Assembly (NCBI GenBank): GCA_030035585.1
Contig: CM057480.1
Span: 7,495,001 to 7,559,000, forward strand
From: Dugong dugon
Taxonomy: Eukaryota > Chordata > Mammalia > Sirenia > Dugongidae
Reading direction: 5' to 3'
DNA: 64,000 nucleotides
A program made the translations under genes and the position numbers. Shown piece by piece: positions 21,671 to 32,549 of the stretch (position 1 is the first letter of the stretch; each line of letters opens with the position of its first letter). The notes under the pieces were generated by a model, which was not told where the DNA came from, did no database searches, and saw only the letters and a list, made by a program, of their open reading frames with translations.

Positions 21671-21901
21671 AAGGGAGTAGGCATGACAGAGCCTTCGGAA
21701 CACCAACAGTGGGTTTTAAAGTGTTTTGACTCTGATTCACAAAAAGAAATATTTATATTGCACACCTACACATGTATAAAAATAGAAATTAAACACAGAA
21801 ACAGAAGTTTCATGAAAAATTTCTTTCTTAGGTGATATAGTCTGGCAATTTCTGTTTTGTTTCATTTCATTAAAAAAATATCGGTTGTAACCCTTAAGTC
21901 A

Positions 21902-22440
21902 GTGGTTCTCAACCGGGGTAAATTTTTTTTTTTTTTTTTTAAATTTTATTATTGTACTTTAAGTGAAAGTTTACAATTCAAGGTAGTCTCTCAGACAGAA
22001 GTTTATACGCACATTGCTATGTGACCCTAATTGCTCTCCCTACACTGTGACAGCACATTCCTCCTTTCCACCCTGGATTTCCCGTGTTCATTCAACCAAC
22101 TCCTGACCCTCTCTGCCTCCTCATCTCACCGCCAGACAGGAGCTGCCCATTTAGTCTCATGTATCTACTTAAGCTAAAAAGCACACTCTTCACGAGTATC
22201 ATTTCATGTCCCATAGTCCAGTCTAATCTTTGAAGAGTTGGCCTCGGGAATGACAACTGGGGTGATTCTGTTTCTAACTTTCTTGGGCAGTGTCTGGAGG
22301 CATTTTTGATTGTCATGACTGGCATCTAGTGGGTAGAGGCCAGGGATACTGCTCAACATCCTAACAGTGCACAGGACAGTCCACCTCTACGAAGAGTTAT
22401 CTGGTCCAGAAGGCCAGTAATGCCAAAATTGAGAAACCCT
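21902..22440 (+). mobile_element. MER20 (hAT-Charlie MITE), split
   Basis: 'gtggttctcaaccgggg' is the left end; after an L1 insertion (21920-22254) it continues 'cagtgtctggaggcattttt', 'tggcatctagtgggtagagg', 'acatcctaacagtgcacagg' and ends 'attgagaaaccctac'. Identity with MER20 is by memory of its well-known blocks. Confidence 0.88.
21920..22254 (-). mobile_element. L1 3' UTR insertion, antisense
   Basis: A long T tract, then 'attgtactttaagtgaaagt', 'gaccctaattgctctcccta' and 'gcccatttagtctcatgtat'. It is homologous to 32550-33034 and more distantly to 9690-10600. 'aac[c/t]ggggt' is repeated on both sides of it within MER20. Confidence 0.85.
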
Positions 22441-22514
22441 ACTCTAAGTTGATTTCCTGACTTAGGTTCAAGACCTATAATTTGAATTTGAACCAGTGGT
22501 GCAAAAGGCACGCA

Positions 22515-23450
22515 GGGGAATGAGATTATAAGGGTGAGGTGGTATCTCATTGTAGTTTTGATTTGCATCTATCTAATGGCTGATGACATTGAGCATCTTT
22601 TCATGTGCTTTTTGGCCATTGGAATATCCCCTTTGGTGAAATGTCTGTTTAAGTCCTTTGCCCATTTTTTTTTTTTTTGATTGAGTTGTTTGTCTTTTTG
22701 TTCTTAAATTGTAGAAAGTATATATATTTATGTATGTATTAGACCCTTGTCTGATATATGGTTCTCCCAATTTTTTTTTCCAATCTGTAGGTTGTCTTTT
22801 CACTTTTGATGAAGTCCTTTGATGAACAAAAGTATTTACTTCTTATGAGGTCCCATTTATTTTGTCTTTTGATGCTTGTGCTTTTGTTGTCAATCTGATA
22901 ATCCATCCTTAACAACTAGGCCCTGAAGCCATTCCCCTATATTTTTTTCCTAAGAATTTTATGGTTTTAGTTTTCACGCCTAGGCCCTTGATCCATTTTG
23001 ATGTGTGTTTTGTGTATTGTGTGAGGCACAGGTCCTGACTGCTTCTTCTGCAAGTGGAAATCCAGTTTTCTTAGTATCATTTATTGAAGAGACTCTTCTT
23101 TCCCCATTGAATGGACTTAGCACCTTTGTTGAAAATCAGTTGACCATAGATGTATGAATTTATTTCTGGACTCTCAATTCGATTATATTGGTCTGTATGT
23201 CTATTATTATACCAGTACCAGGCTGTTTTAATTAGTCTGGCTTTGTTATATGTTTTGAAATCAGGAAGTGTGAGTTCTCCTACTTTATTCTTCTTCAAGA
23301 TTGCTTGAGCTATTCAGGGTCCCTTGCCCTTCCATAAATATTTGAGGGCTGGCTTTCCTATTTCTGTAAAGAAGGCTGTTGGAATTTTGATGGGGATTGC
23401 ATTGAATTTATACATTGCTTTGGGTAGTATCGACAACCCAAAGAGTTGGT
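22515..23450 (-). mobile_element. Old L1 ORF2 3' part, antisense
   Basis: 'gtggtatctcattgtagttt', 'taagtcctttgcccattttt', 'attagacccttgtctgatat', 'agtaccaggctgttttaatt' and 'attgcattgaatttatacat' are standard antisense ORF2 blocks. The minus-strand translation at 23077-23298 retains the L1-like L-P-D-F-K-T-Y stretch near its start, but the frame is short and broken. Confidence 0.9.
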
Positions 23451-23454
23451 AGAG

Positions 23455-24410
23455 AGAAAAGTTGGAGGGTGTAAGTGAGGGTTGACTTAGTGGAGCTAGT
23501 GCCTGAGAAGACAGGAACGGATGAAGTCTTGAGAGGAGTGGTTGTTGACCTTAGGTAGGAGGGTGGGGAAGGACATTTTTCCACTGAGCAGGAGGGAAGG
23601 CGTTGGAGCAGTTCTGAGTGATGGCAGGTAAGTCCAGGATGGGTCTTTGGGAGGAAGCCAGTAACACAGAAGAGAGGAGGTTATAGAATGAGTGTGCTTG
23701 GGGGGTTATCACTGTGGACTCTAAGATGGTTCAGAATGATGGCTGGACTTGGTGTCTCAGGGTAGACTGAGTCAGGAGACAAGGTTTTCAATGAATGATG
23801 GAGAATGACTGATAGAGGTAGGCGGAAGTTTCATCCAAGGGTGGAGGAGTCTTATTTTTGAGCCAGCTGTGGGGAATGAGAAGAGGCTGCAGTGTGTTTC
23901 CATCAAAAGTTCTAGGTTTTAACCAAGACAGGAAGAGAGGTTGTAGTTGGGTGTGGTGTTCCAAGTATATACAGTAGAAAGATTTAGGAAGGTGAGAGCA
24001 AAGGGTATTTGGATGGCTCAGAGGGAGCCTTTAGGAGGATGGGTGTGAGATGGTGGGAAGGGATGACTGGAGAATGGGAGACTTAAGCTTTGGGCAGGGA
24101 AGAGAAACATGATGAGAGAGGGTAGCTAATATGATTCTCGGAGCTCAGCTTCCCTGCTGGTTAGGAGGGTCCAGTCTGCTTTCTGGATGCAGTTTGGGAA
24201 GCGTTCTGCTGTCCTAAATTGCTGCGTTCCAGTTTCTAACTTGGGGTGAGTTAGCTGCACCTTCTCTGTAATGAGTAACCACAGCCTCAAGAGAGGATAG
24301 AGAATCCATATAGCCAGGAGTTGGCATTAAAAGGCTGTTTATGGCATTCAAATGTTTTATGGTCCTTTGGTTTCGTAGAGGGTTATCTACTGGAGAAGTG
24401 AATATTCTCA
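23455..24410 (+). other. G/A-rich non-coding DNA, possibly part of the ancient repeat
   Basis: 'ggtgtaagtgagggttgac', 'gaggagtggttgttgacctt' and 'tttgggaggaagccag' recall the long old repeat at 18370-20810, but decay prevents a firm call. No gene. Confidence 0.35.
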
Positions 24411-24416
24411 GCTACT

Positions 24417-24604
24417 TTTTTTCTGACTTCTAGAAAGCAGTCGGGGGAATAACAAGGCCCCTTGGCATTCATTTCCATTCAGTAATTTCATAAAGTGGGT
24501 GATAAGCCATTTTTTTCTGACTTCTAGAAAGCAGTCGGGGGAATAACAAGGCCCCTTGGCATTCATTTCCCTTCAGTAATTTCATAAAGTGGGTGATAAG
24601 CCAT
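24417..24604 (+). repeat. 94-bp tandem duplication (two units)
   Basis: Units at 24417-24510 and 24511-24604 match at 94-bp spacing. Only one substitution is seen: 'atttccattc' in unit 1 against 'atttcccttc' in unit 2. Both contain 'gaaagcagtcgggggaataa' and 'aagtgggtgataagcc'. Confidence 0.97.
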
Positions 24605-25860
24605 GTCTGGTCCTTCAAAGTCAGCAGTGAATAAACCTTTCCCAGTATAGAGCATGGAATTCCACTGGGGAATTTTAACACAGTTTTCTTTAATGATTTA
24701 AATGAAATGTTGCTTTTTTCATATAAGTTTTATGTATTTGACCTATTTAAATTTTTTTTCCTTTTGGAAATAAAAGATGGCATTTTCTGACTTCGTTTCT
24801 AAGAGAAGACAACCACTGGGTTTTTTTGGCAAGAAGATACCTACGTGCGCCATGGCAATGGCTGGTATTGGCAAATATGAAAAATGCACTTAACCTTTTT
24901 TTTTTTTTTTAACTGTCAAAGTAGATTTTTAAGAGAGAATATTTTAATGGAACTGGATATGATGAATGCCTTTCCTTTGAACTCTTTAGAATCAGAACGA
25001 AAATTTGTTTCGATTCTTTTCCCCCTTCATTTTCTAAAAATATATACATACTCCTTGGAAGTATTCTAGAATCTGCAACAGCGTTTCATTAGCAGCAGCC
25101 TACACGAGGTATCCATTTATGGTGGTTGAAAAAATCGAACAAAAGATATACAGGAAGGATGGACTTGGTAAATAAATGCTAAACCCCAGATTGTTTTGGT
25201 GGTCTAGTACGGTAATGGACAAAGAAAAACAATTAAAGCGTGATAAGCTGTATCGAAGGATGAGCGAACCCTAGCAGAGGAACTGACATGTTTAGAGGCC
25301 AGATTGAAATGCTAGAATGGAATGGAGTTAGATGAAGAAATGAGCCCTGAAGTGGAGGAGGAAATAAGGTGTGGCATAACGGGGAAAGAGTAAAGATTTT
25401 TCTCCCTGGAATCGTGACTTTACATAAAACGTGAAAACACATCAGATCCTGCATGTAGAATTTTGTTATTGCCTCAGTCATTTTATTTCCAGAACTCTTT
25501 GCTGAAATGCAGCACATTCCCTTTTACTATTTGAAGTATGGAAACAAATAAACTCTTTCATAATAGTGATTTTTCTTCTTCTTTTAGTTGGAAAAGAGCA
25601 TTTTCCAAGATGCGTTTCACTGAAGACTGTTTCAACAGTCTGTTGAAAGAAAGTTTTGTGGTCAAATAAGTTTGAGAAGTTCTGTGTTAAAAGAAAAGAA
25701 AAGTTAAACAGGTTTATTTGCTGCATGGTTTTTGGGAGTCCTTACTATCAAATACGCATTTTTAATTTCTAAGAGAAATGGAATGGACCTTGTTAATTCC
25801 TTCTCAAACACCCAATCTCTCTCTCTTTTAATGCAACCTTGGTTTTGTTCTGGGTGGCAA
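24605..25860. other. Unique AT-rich non-coding DNA
   Basis: No repeat of known type except a T run at 24897-24910. Open frames at 25233-25726 (minus) show no motif. No gene supported. Confidence 0.4.
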
Positions 25861-26285
25861 TGTACCTAGTTAAAATTTCTCACCTCCTCAGACTCCCTTT
25901 CTGCTGGAAGTGACCCAGTACTGGCCAATGAGATACAAGTAGAAATCTCTGCAGGGTGGGGGCTTCTGGGAGAGTTATTGTTTTCCAGATAAAAAAGATC
26001 TAAAAAAGCTGGCACATATCTTTGCCTTTGTCCTTTCTTCTTCTTCCTGTCTGAAGGAGCTATCGCCGTCTTGCAACCAGGCAGATGAAAACCACATGTA
26101 ATAGTTGCCAATCTCAAAGATTGAAGGAGTTCTCTATGGCACCATGAAGCTGCTTTACTAGCAGCCCTGGAATCTCCATCTTTAGACTATCTTTGAGTAG
26201 AAAAATGAAGCCCTGTTTGGTTAAACCATTGTAGTTGGGTTTCTATTACATGCAGCTGAATGCAGTCCTAACTCATAGGATGATG
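25860..26285 (+). mobile_element. Probable ancient LTR
   Basis: 'actggccaatgagatacaag', 'ggcttctgggagagttattg', 'tcttcttcctgtctgaagg' and the end 'ttaaaccattgtagttgggt' plus 'acatgcagctgaatgcagtc' have the order of an old mammalian LTR 3' part. The exact family is not assigned. Confidence 0.5.
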
Positions 26286-26321
26286 ATGTAAGAATTAATC
26301 GAACTTATTTTTACTACATGG

Positions 26322-26525
26322 AGTCCCTGGGTGGTGTAAATGGTGAAGTCCTCCACTGCTAACTGAAAGGTTCAAACCCACTCAGAAGCACCTCAGAAGA
26401 AAGGCCTGGAGATCTGCTTCCAAAAGGCCACAGCCTCAAAAACCCTATGGAATACGGTTCTACTCTGCACACATGGGGTCACCATGAGTCAGAATCAACT
26501 CGACGGCCAGAGGTTCGGGGTTTTT
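26322..26525 (+). mobile_element. AfroSINE, type B
   Basis: 'ggagtccctgggtggtgtaa', 'aagaaaggcctggagatctg', 'cacagcctcaaaaaccctat' and 'catgagtcagaatcaactcg'. A complete type B copy in sense orientation, useful as the local reference for that type. Confidence 0.94.
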
Positions 26526-26529
26526 AAAA

Positions 26530-27580
26530 AAATTTTTACTATGGAAAAATTTTTTTGAGTCTACAAAGGAAGAGACTTTGGGAAATGCTGCCTTAAAGAA
26601 TAGGACTAGAAATATATTCATATGTTTTGACTTTTTAAAATTTTTTACAAGTATGAATTTTTATGAAGCTTTGTAATTGTGGAGCTATAGTTTTGAATTT
26701 TGGTCTTTTTCTGGTACTCTTACCCTCTTCCACTCATGTGAGAAGTTTTTGCTTCTTTGTGTGTGTGTAACTTTTTTTTTTTTTTTGTCTTTTATGAAGG
26801 CACTTTACGTACACCAGATTTTTAGAACTGTTTTGTTAGCCTTTACTTGCCTTCTTTATACAGTAGAACTTTTCCAAAAATTTGTAGGTGAATTGACTGA
26901 GAGGTACATTTATTTCCATCGTAATATCAGAGATAGTTTCTTTTGAATGATTTTATACTTTACTATGGCACTTAACTAACTTCTTTCCTTTCAGGATTAA
27001 TGTTCTGTAAACCAACACCTCAGTGTCCTAAGGAAGTTCTTTATGTGAATGCCTTTTGTAAAGTTGGGAATCCTTTTGTAATGTGATTGAACACCTCGTA
27101 ATTACTCGCCTCTGTAGGCTGGATTTTTGTCGGGTTTCCTGATAGTGTTAGGCTCAGTTCTCTGATAAGAGAATTTCAATTCTGTTAAAGGATATTTAGG
27201 GGAAATTTCAAATCTCTAGTAGAATATAAAATCAGAACGCTAAAGTTGAAGGAGACCTTCCCAAATGAGACCATCCTCTTCATTCTGTGGCTTGAAGGGA
27301 CTGGGAACTTACCCAAGGCCTTATTGTTGAGTTAAATGGTGGCAGGAGTGGGACTGTAGCCCATGAATCTCGCTTTTTCTGATGATGACGTTGACAATAA
27401 AATTAGGAAGTTATACAGTTCTTTTTTCTAATCTGAGCCTCAGTTTCCCTCAGAAAGTTAGAGTCACTCCTCATTTTTCCAACTCACAGTAAAATCTTCA
27501 AAGTGTTTTGAGTTGCATGGAATTGAGTATTCTTTGTAGTGTACCATATTTGTTGGGAAACAAGGATATTTGGCTTCAGA
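26530..27580. other. AT-rich non-coding DNA
   Basis: No gene. 27255-27365 ('gaacttacccaaggcctt', 'ggcaggagtgggactgtagc') resembles an antisense MIR or L2 piece. The open frame at 26677-26946 is T-rich and featureless. Confidence 0.4.
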
Positions 27581-28724
27581 AGGGTTTATTTTTTAAAAAG
27601 TCTGGTTTATTGAGGTAAATAAAATTCATTCTTTTCAAGAGTATAGTTTGATGAGTTTTTTACAATGTGTATGGTTTGTGGAACGACCACCATAAACAAG
27701 ACAGAATATTTCCACCATCCTAAAAAGTTAGAGAAGTTTATTTTCCTTTGATTAATATGAAACAATACTCTTTATATCTCATGTCTTTCTTGTTCCTTTA
27801 TTCCTCCTTTACTGCTTTCTTTTGCATTGAGTATTTTTTAATGTAGCATTTTAATGTCTTTAATGATTTTTTCACTGTATCTTTTGAGTTTTTGTTTTAA
27901 GTAGTTGCTGTAGAGTTTACCATATACATCTTAATTTATCAGAATCATCTTCAAATATATACTAGCTTAATCCCAGTGATATAGAGAAGTGTTACTGCTA
28001 TATAGCTCTATTCCTTTTTGCCTCTTTTTGTGGTATTATTATGATATATATTATATCTATTAATGTTACAAACCCAGTAATATATTGTTACAATTACTGC
28101 TTTGCCATCTGTAGTCATTTTCTTAGCCTATTATAGCTTTACTTCCACCTACCTTCTTTGTGCTCTTTGTAGCAAACATATTACATATATATTACATTTC
28201 TAAATGTTATAGGCCCCAGAATACGTTATATATATCTCATATTTACATATATATACGCACATACATATGATTTCATACAATTACTTTATAAACCAGTTAA
28301 GAGAAGGAGAAAAAAAAGTGTATTCACAGTGTCTTTTAAAATTCCATACCATATTTTTATGCCTTCTACGTTTGTTTGCCAGCCGTGCCCTACCCCCATG
28401 AGGTCTTTTCATAAGTGCACTATGCTAATTTTTTTTACAGCAACATGTAAAAAAAAATGATAATGGTGTTTATGAAAATACCTTGTGGGGGGAGGGTGCA
28501 GTTGGCAAACAAACATAGAAGGTGCGTGTTCTTTGCGTAAAAATACATAATTACCTTTACTGGTACTCTTTGTTAATGTAGATTTGTTTGTTCATGTGGA
28601 TTCCAATTGGGGTCATTTGCTTTCAGCCTGAAGAACTTCCTTTAGTATTTCTTGTAAGGTGAATCTGCTGGCAACAGATTCTTTCAATTTTTATCTGGAA
28701 AAATTTTTATTTCACTTTCTTAAA

Positions 28725-28843
28725 GTTGTTGATAGTTGATGTTGAGTTGATTTCAACTCACGGTGACCCCACGTGTGCAGAGTAGAACTGCTCTGTAGGG
28801 TGTGCAGAGTAGAACCGCTCTATAGGACTTTAAAGGAGGTGAA
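28725..28843 (-). mobile_element. AfroSINE type B, 3' half, with 27-bp internal duplication
   Basis: 'tgttgagttgatttcaactc' is the antisense tail. Then 'tgtgcagagtagaactgctc' occurs twice in tandem with small changes (about 28775-28829). It continues at 29075. Confidence 0.85.
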
Positions 28844-28851
28844 CTTTAGGA

Positions 28852-29066
28852 GAAGGAGCCCTGGTGGCGCAGGGCTTAGTGCTCAGCTGGAAACCAAAAA
28901 GTTGGTGGTTTGAACCCACCAGCCACTCCGCAGGAGAAAGATGTGGCAGTCTGCTTCTGTAAAGATCACAGCATTGGAAACCCTATGGGGATAGTTCTGC
29001 TCTGTCCTATAGAGTTGCTGTGAGTTGGAATGGACTCGGTGGCAATGGGTTTGGTGTTTTTTTTAC
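28852..29066 (+). mobile_element. AfroSINE, type A, full length, nested in a type B copy
   Basis: 'ggagccctggtggcgcaggg', 'gagaaagatgtggcagtctg' and 'gtgagttggaatggactcgg'. The 8-bp duplication ctttagga lies at 28844-28851 and 29067-29074, inside the opposite-strand type B SINE. Confidence 0.94.
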
Positions 29067-29074
29067 CTTTAGGA

Positions 29075-29180
29075 AGCAGATCACCAGGACTTACTTCCGA
29101 GGCACCTCTGGGTGAGTTTGAACCTCCCGCCTTTTGATTAGTAGCCAAGTGCTTAACTGTTTGCGCTACCAAGGGACTCC
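29075..29180 (-). mobile_element. AfroSINE type B, 5' half
   Basis: 'agcagatcaccaggacttac', 'gaggcacctctgggtgag' and the antisense head 'gcgctaccaagggactcc' complete the copy begun at 28725. Confidence 0.88.
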
Positions 29181-30031
29181 TTTTCATAAAGATAGCTTTA
29201 CTGAATATAGGATTCTTGACTGACAGTTTTTTCTTTGAACACTTTGAATGTGTTACCACATTGACTTCTGGCTTCATTGTTTCTGCCAAGAAGTCAGCTG
29301 TTAACGTTGTTGGTTTTCCATCATGAGTAATGCACTGTTTTTCTCTTGCTGCTTTCAAGATTTTCTCTTGGTCTTTGTCAGCATTTTTACTATGATGTGT
29401 CTGTTTTTTGGGTCTATTTGCATTTATCTTACTTGGACATCATTGAATTTCCTGGTTGTGTAGGTTATGGTTTTTCCATAAATTTGTTAAGTTTTCTGCT
29501 ATTATTTCCTCAAATATTTTTTCCTCTTCTTTCTCTCTGCTCCTTCTGGTAGTTCCATTATGTATATATTGGTGTGCCTAATGGCGTCCCTCTTTTCTCT
29601 GAGGCTCTGTTCATTTTCCTTCATTCTCTTTTATTCTTCGGCTTGTGTAATTTGCATTGATATATCCTCAAGTTCATGAATTCTTTCTTCTGTCAGTTCA
29701 GATTTACTGTTGACCTCGCTAGTGGATTTTTTAGTTCAGTTATTGTACTTTTCAACTCCATAATTTGCATTTGATATTTTCTTAAAATATAATTTCTATC
29801 TTTATTGATAGTCTCTTGCTATCATATCTTCTGTTACTTCTTTAATCATGCTTTCTTTTAGTTCTTTGAACATATTTATAATAGCTACTTTGAAATCTTT
29901 TTCCATAAATTCCGATACCTGCTTGCTGTCACAGGCAGTTTCTGTTGCTTGCTTTTTTCCAGTGTATGGATAATACTTTCCTGTTTGTTTGCATGCCTCA
30001 TACCATTTTATTGGTAACTGGACATTTTAGG

Positions 30032-30204
30032 GAGCACTGGTGGTGCAGTGGTTAAGAGCTTGGCTGTTAACCAAAAGGTCAGGAGTTCAAATCCACCATC
30101 CACCAGCTGCTCCTTGGAAACCCTATGGGGTAGTTCTGCTCTGTCCTATAGGGTTGCTGTGAGTCAGAATCGACTTGACGGCAATGAGTTTTTTTTTGTT
30201 TGTT
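30032..30204 (+). mobile_element. AfroSINE, type A, short form
   Basis: 'gagcactggtggtgcagtgg', a small 'ccaccatccacc' slip duplication, 'gctccttggaaaccctatgg' and the tail 'gtgagtcagaatcgacttga'. Confidence 0.94.
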
Positions 30205-30467
30205 TGTTTGATGGTGCAGTGGTTAAGAGCATCCTGGAGGAAGGGCAGCAGCCTGAGGCTCTCTTGGCTTGCTGATACTGGCATGCAACCACTCCTCTTG
30301 AGCGGGGGCATGGTCTTTTGGGGCCCCAGTATTCTCAGTGTGCCATGCCGAAGGAGAACCTCTGCTCCACAAGCACGGGTTAAGGGAAAGAAAGAAAGAA
30401 GGGACCTCCCACTGTACTTGCCTGGGACTTAGCCTCAGCAAAAGATAGCTGTGGGCAGGATAAGAAA
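30205..30467 (+). other. SINE-head remnant fused to unexplained sequence
   Basis: After a (gttt)n run, 'gatggtgcagtggttaagag' is a type A head, but the next ~230 bp ('aggaagggcagcagcctgag' onward) match no part of the SINE. RTE sequence begins at about 30468. The open frames across here are not convincing. Confidence 0.5.
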
Positions 30468-30873
30468 ATCTGGATAATGAAAGAAGAAGATGGGAGAGGA
30501 ATTGATGCGTTCAGACCGTAGTGTTGGCGAAGAATATGAAATATACTGTGGACTGCCAAGAGCATGAACAAATCAGTCTTAGAAGAAATACAACCAGAAT
30601 GTTCCTTAGAAGCAGGGATGGTGAGACTTCGACTTGCTTACTTTGGATGCGTTATCAGGAAAGATCAGTTGCTAAGAGAAGAGGACATCGTGTTTGGTAA
30701 AGCAGAGGGCCAATGAAAATGAGGGGAACCCTCGCTGAGATGGGTGGGCACAACAGCTGCAGCAGTGAGTTCAAACAAACCTACGATCATGAAGATGGTG
30801 CAGGACCAGCAAGGTTTCGTTCTGTTATATATAAGGGCGCCATGAGTTGGAGCCAACTTGACGGCAACTAACA
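30468..30873 (+). pseudogene. RTE-class LINE, C-terminal and 3' tail fragment
   Basis: 'gataatgaaagaagaagatg', 'gttggcgaagaatatgaaat', 'gtggactgccaagagcatga' and 'tggtgagacttcgacttgct' line up with the RTE copy at 6380-6770. The tail 'catgagttggagccaacttg' ends at 'caactaacaact'. Stops and indels break the frame. Confidence 0.85.
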
Positions 30874-30884
30874 ACTCACTCTTC

Positions 30885-31845
30885 ATTACCTTTGTTTTTA
30901 GAAGTCTTCTGGCTATTTTACACCTTTGGTATTTCATACAAATTTTACATATGCTTGTCCAGTGCCAGAATCACCCAAAAAGATTTCCTACTACAGGCAG
31001 TCCTTGAATGACGACGGGGTTCCATTCTGACAATTCTTTCGTAAGTTGGTTCTAGCGTGAGTGGAATACCTCATTTTTCTTTTCATTATTATCTCTTTTT
31101 TTATCAGTGTCTTTATAAATCCTAACATTGAAGATCTACGAGTGAACGTCCTAGAATGCTACCATCAGCAAATTACTCCCTGCACCGTTGTATGTAGTAC
31201 ATGTACGAAAACGGAAACCAAACAGATGGTTGTAATTGCGGTTCGTAGTAATTTGAATACATCGTAAGTTGGGGACTACCTGTACTTTTATTGAAATCCT
31301 CTTGGGTTAATAGATTCATTTAGACAGAATTGACATCTTTATGATGTGAAATCTATCCCCCAAACATAGTATATCTTTCTTTTGTTCAAGTCTTTAAAAC
31401 ACCTTGTAGTGTTTTAAAATTTTCTTCATATGTCTTATGCATTTCTTGTTAACCTTATTGCTAGATGTTTTATCTTTTTATTTTGTAGCCATTAGGAATG
31501 AGGTCTTTTCTTCAATTATATTTTATGATTGGTACTTTTGTATCTGTACTAAAGCTACTTATTTTTTATGATAATTTTGTATTAGTACATTTGTTTTTTG
31601 TTTAATTATATTGGCTAGGATCTCCAGATCCATGTTAAAGAATACTGATAATAGACGATGTTCTTGTTTTATTCCCAACTAGAATTTCTCTGTTAAGCAT
31701 GATGCTGGCTTTCATGTTGAGATATATTTTATGGTGTTTGTAAAATAACTAACTCTGTGTTTTTTTTCTCATGCATGGATGATGAGTATTATCAGAAGCC
31801 TTTTCAGTGCCTCTGGCAATGATGTTTGCTCAATCGTCTAAAAGA
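30885..31845 (-). mobile_element. Old L1 ORF2, antisense, interrupted by a MITE
   Basis: 'cttctggctattttacacct', 'tgtttttagaagtcttctgg', 'gttaatagattcatttagac', 'agtgttttaaaattttcttc' and 'cactaa'-like decay typical of ORF2 antisense. The copy stops at 30993 and resumes at 31283. A T run follows at 31845-31864. Confidence 0.65.
30994..31282. mobile_element. TA-flanked MITE with CAGGCAGTCC-type ends (Tc1/mariner/pogo-like)
   Basis: The left end reads TA then 'caggcagtccttgaatgacg'; the right end reads 'cgtaagttggggactacctg' then TA. The ends are inverted copies (caggcagtcc against caggtagtcc when reversed). The TA duplication and 289-bp size fit a non-autonomous Tigger/mariner-type element. 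It has no transposase frame. Confidence 0.8.
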
Positions 31846-32087
31846 TTTTTTTTTTTTTTTTTTTCCTCAATCCTAGTTGGATCTGAAGGAGGTGCAGTCT
31901 TGGGAATGAGGTGGTTAGGGGTGGATGTCTCTGTGCTGTTGTGCAACTCCACTCTTTTATCAAAGGGTTCTACTATTTAATAAACACAAGCCTGATAATA
32001 GGTTGGCTTTGGATAGTGATTTATTGTTTCTACCCATCCCTGTCAATACTCTTCGGTCGGTTCTGGTTAAAGTTCATGTCTTCACCA

Positions 32088-32288
32088 AACCAGATGCCGT
32101 TGAGTTGATTCCAACTCACGCTGACCCCAGGTGTGTCAGAGTAGAACTATGCTTCATAGGATTTTCAATGGCTGGTTTTTCGGAAGCAGATTGCCAGGAC
32201 TTTCTTCCAAAGTGCCTCTGGGTAGACTCAAATCCCCAACCTTTTTTCTAGCTGCCGAACATGTAAATCGTTTGCACCACCCAGGGAC
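32088..32288 (-). mobile_element. AfroSINE, type B
   Basis: 'gccgttgagttgattccaac', 'gattttcaatggctggtttt', 'agattgccaggactttcttc' and the antisense head 'gcaccacccagggactcc'. It lies next to another type B copy in the same orientation. Confidence 0.93.
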
Positions 32289-32303
32289 TCCACAATTCTA
32301 GTC

Positions 32304-32500
32304 TACCGGTTGCAGTTGATTCCAACTCATAGTAACCCCATATGTGCAGAGCATAACTGCACTCCGTAGGGTTTTCAAGGCTATGACCTTTCGGAAGCAG
32401 ATTGCCGGGCCTTCTGAGGTGGGTCTGGGTGGGTTCGAACCACCAATCTTTTGGTTAGTAGTCATGTGCTAAACTGTTGGCGCCACCCAAGGTCTCCATA
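32304..32500 (-). mobile_element. AfroSINE, type B, adjacent copy
   Basis: 'ccggttgcagttgattccaa', 'gggttttcaaggctatgacc' and 'gcgccacccaaggtctcc'. 'ttctagtc' flanks it at about 32296 and 32502, so it is a separate insertion and not a tandem duplication of its neighbour. Confidence 0.94.
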
Positions 32501-32549
32501 TTTCTAGTCGAGATGAGGTTAAATGGATGTAAATGTGCATTTTGGACAT

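Larger units (their letters stand above)
27580..30031 (-). mobile_element. Old L1 (L1M5/HAL1-like), antisense, interrupted
   Basis: 'agcctgaagaacttccttta', 'tttcttgtaaggtgaatctg', 'tcaagattttctcttggtct', 'cctcaaatattttttcctct' and 'tttgaacatatttataatag' are antisense 5'/ORF1-region blocks of old L1 or HAL1. The minus-strand frame at 28966-29358 begins with an L1 ORF1-like AAREKQ...ADFLAETM stretch and then runs into inserted SINE sequence, so it is a chimera and not a gene. 27580-27745 is a separate 3'-end patch. Confidence 0.7.

Noticed and set aside
28966-29358. 130-codon minus frame with L1 ORF1-like N-terminus
   Set aside because: It runs from antisense L1 into AfroSINE sequence; a chimera of two repeats, not a gene.
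32088-32500. Tandem duplication of a type B SINE
   Set aside because: The second copy has its own flanking 'ttctagtc' duplication and differs internally, so it is an independent insertion.
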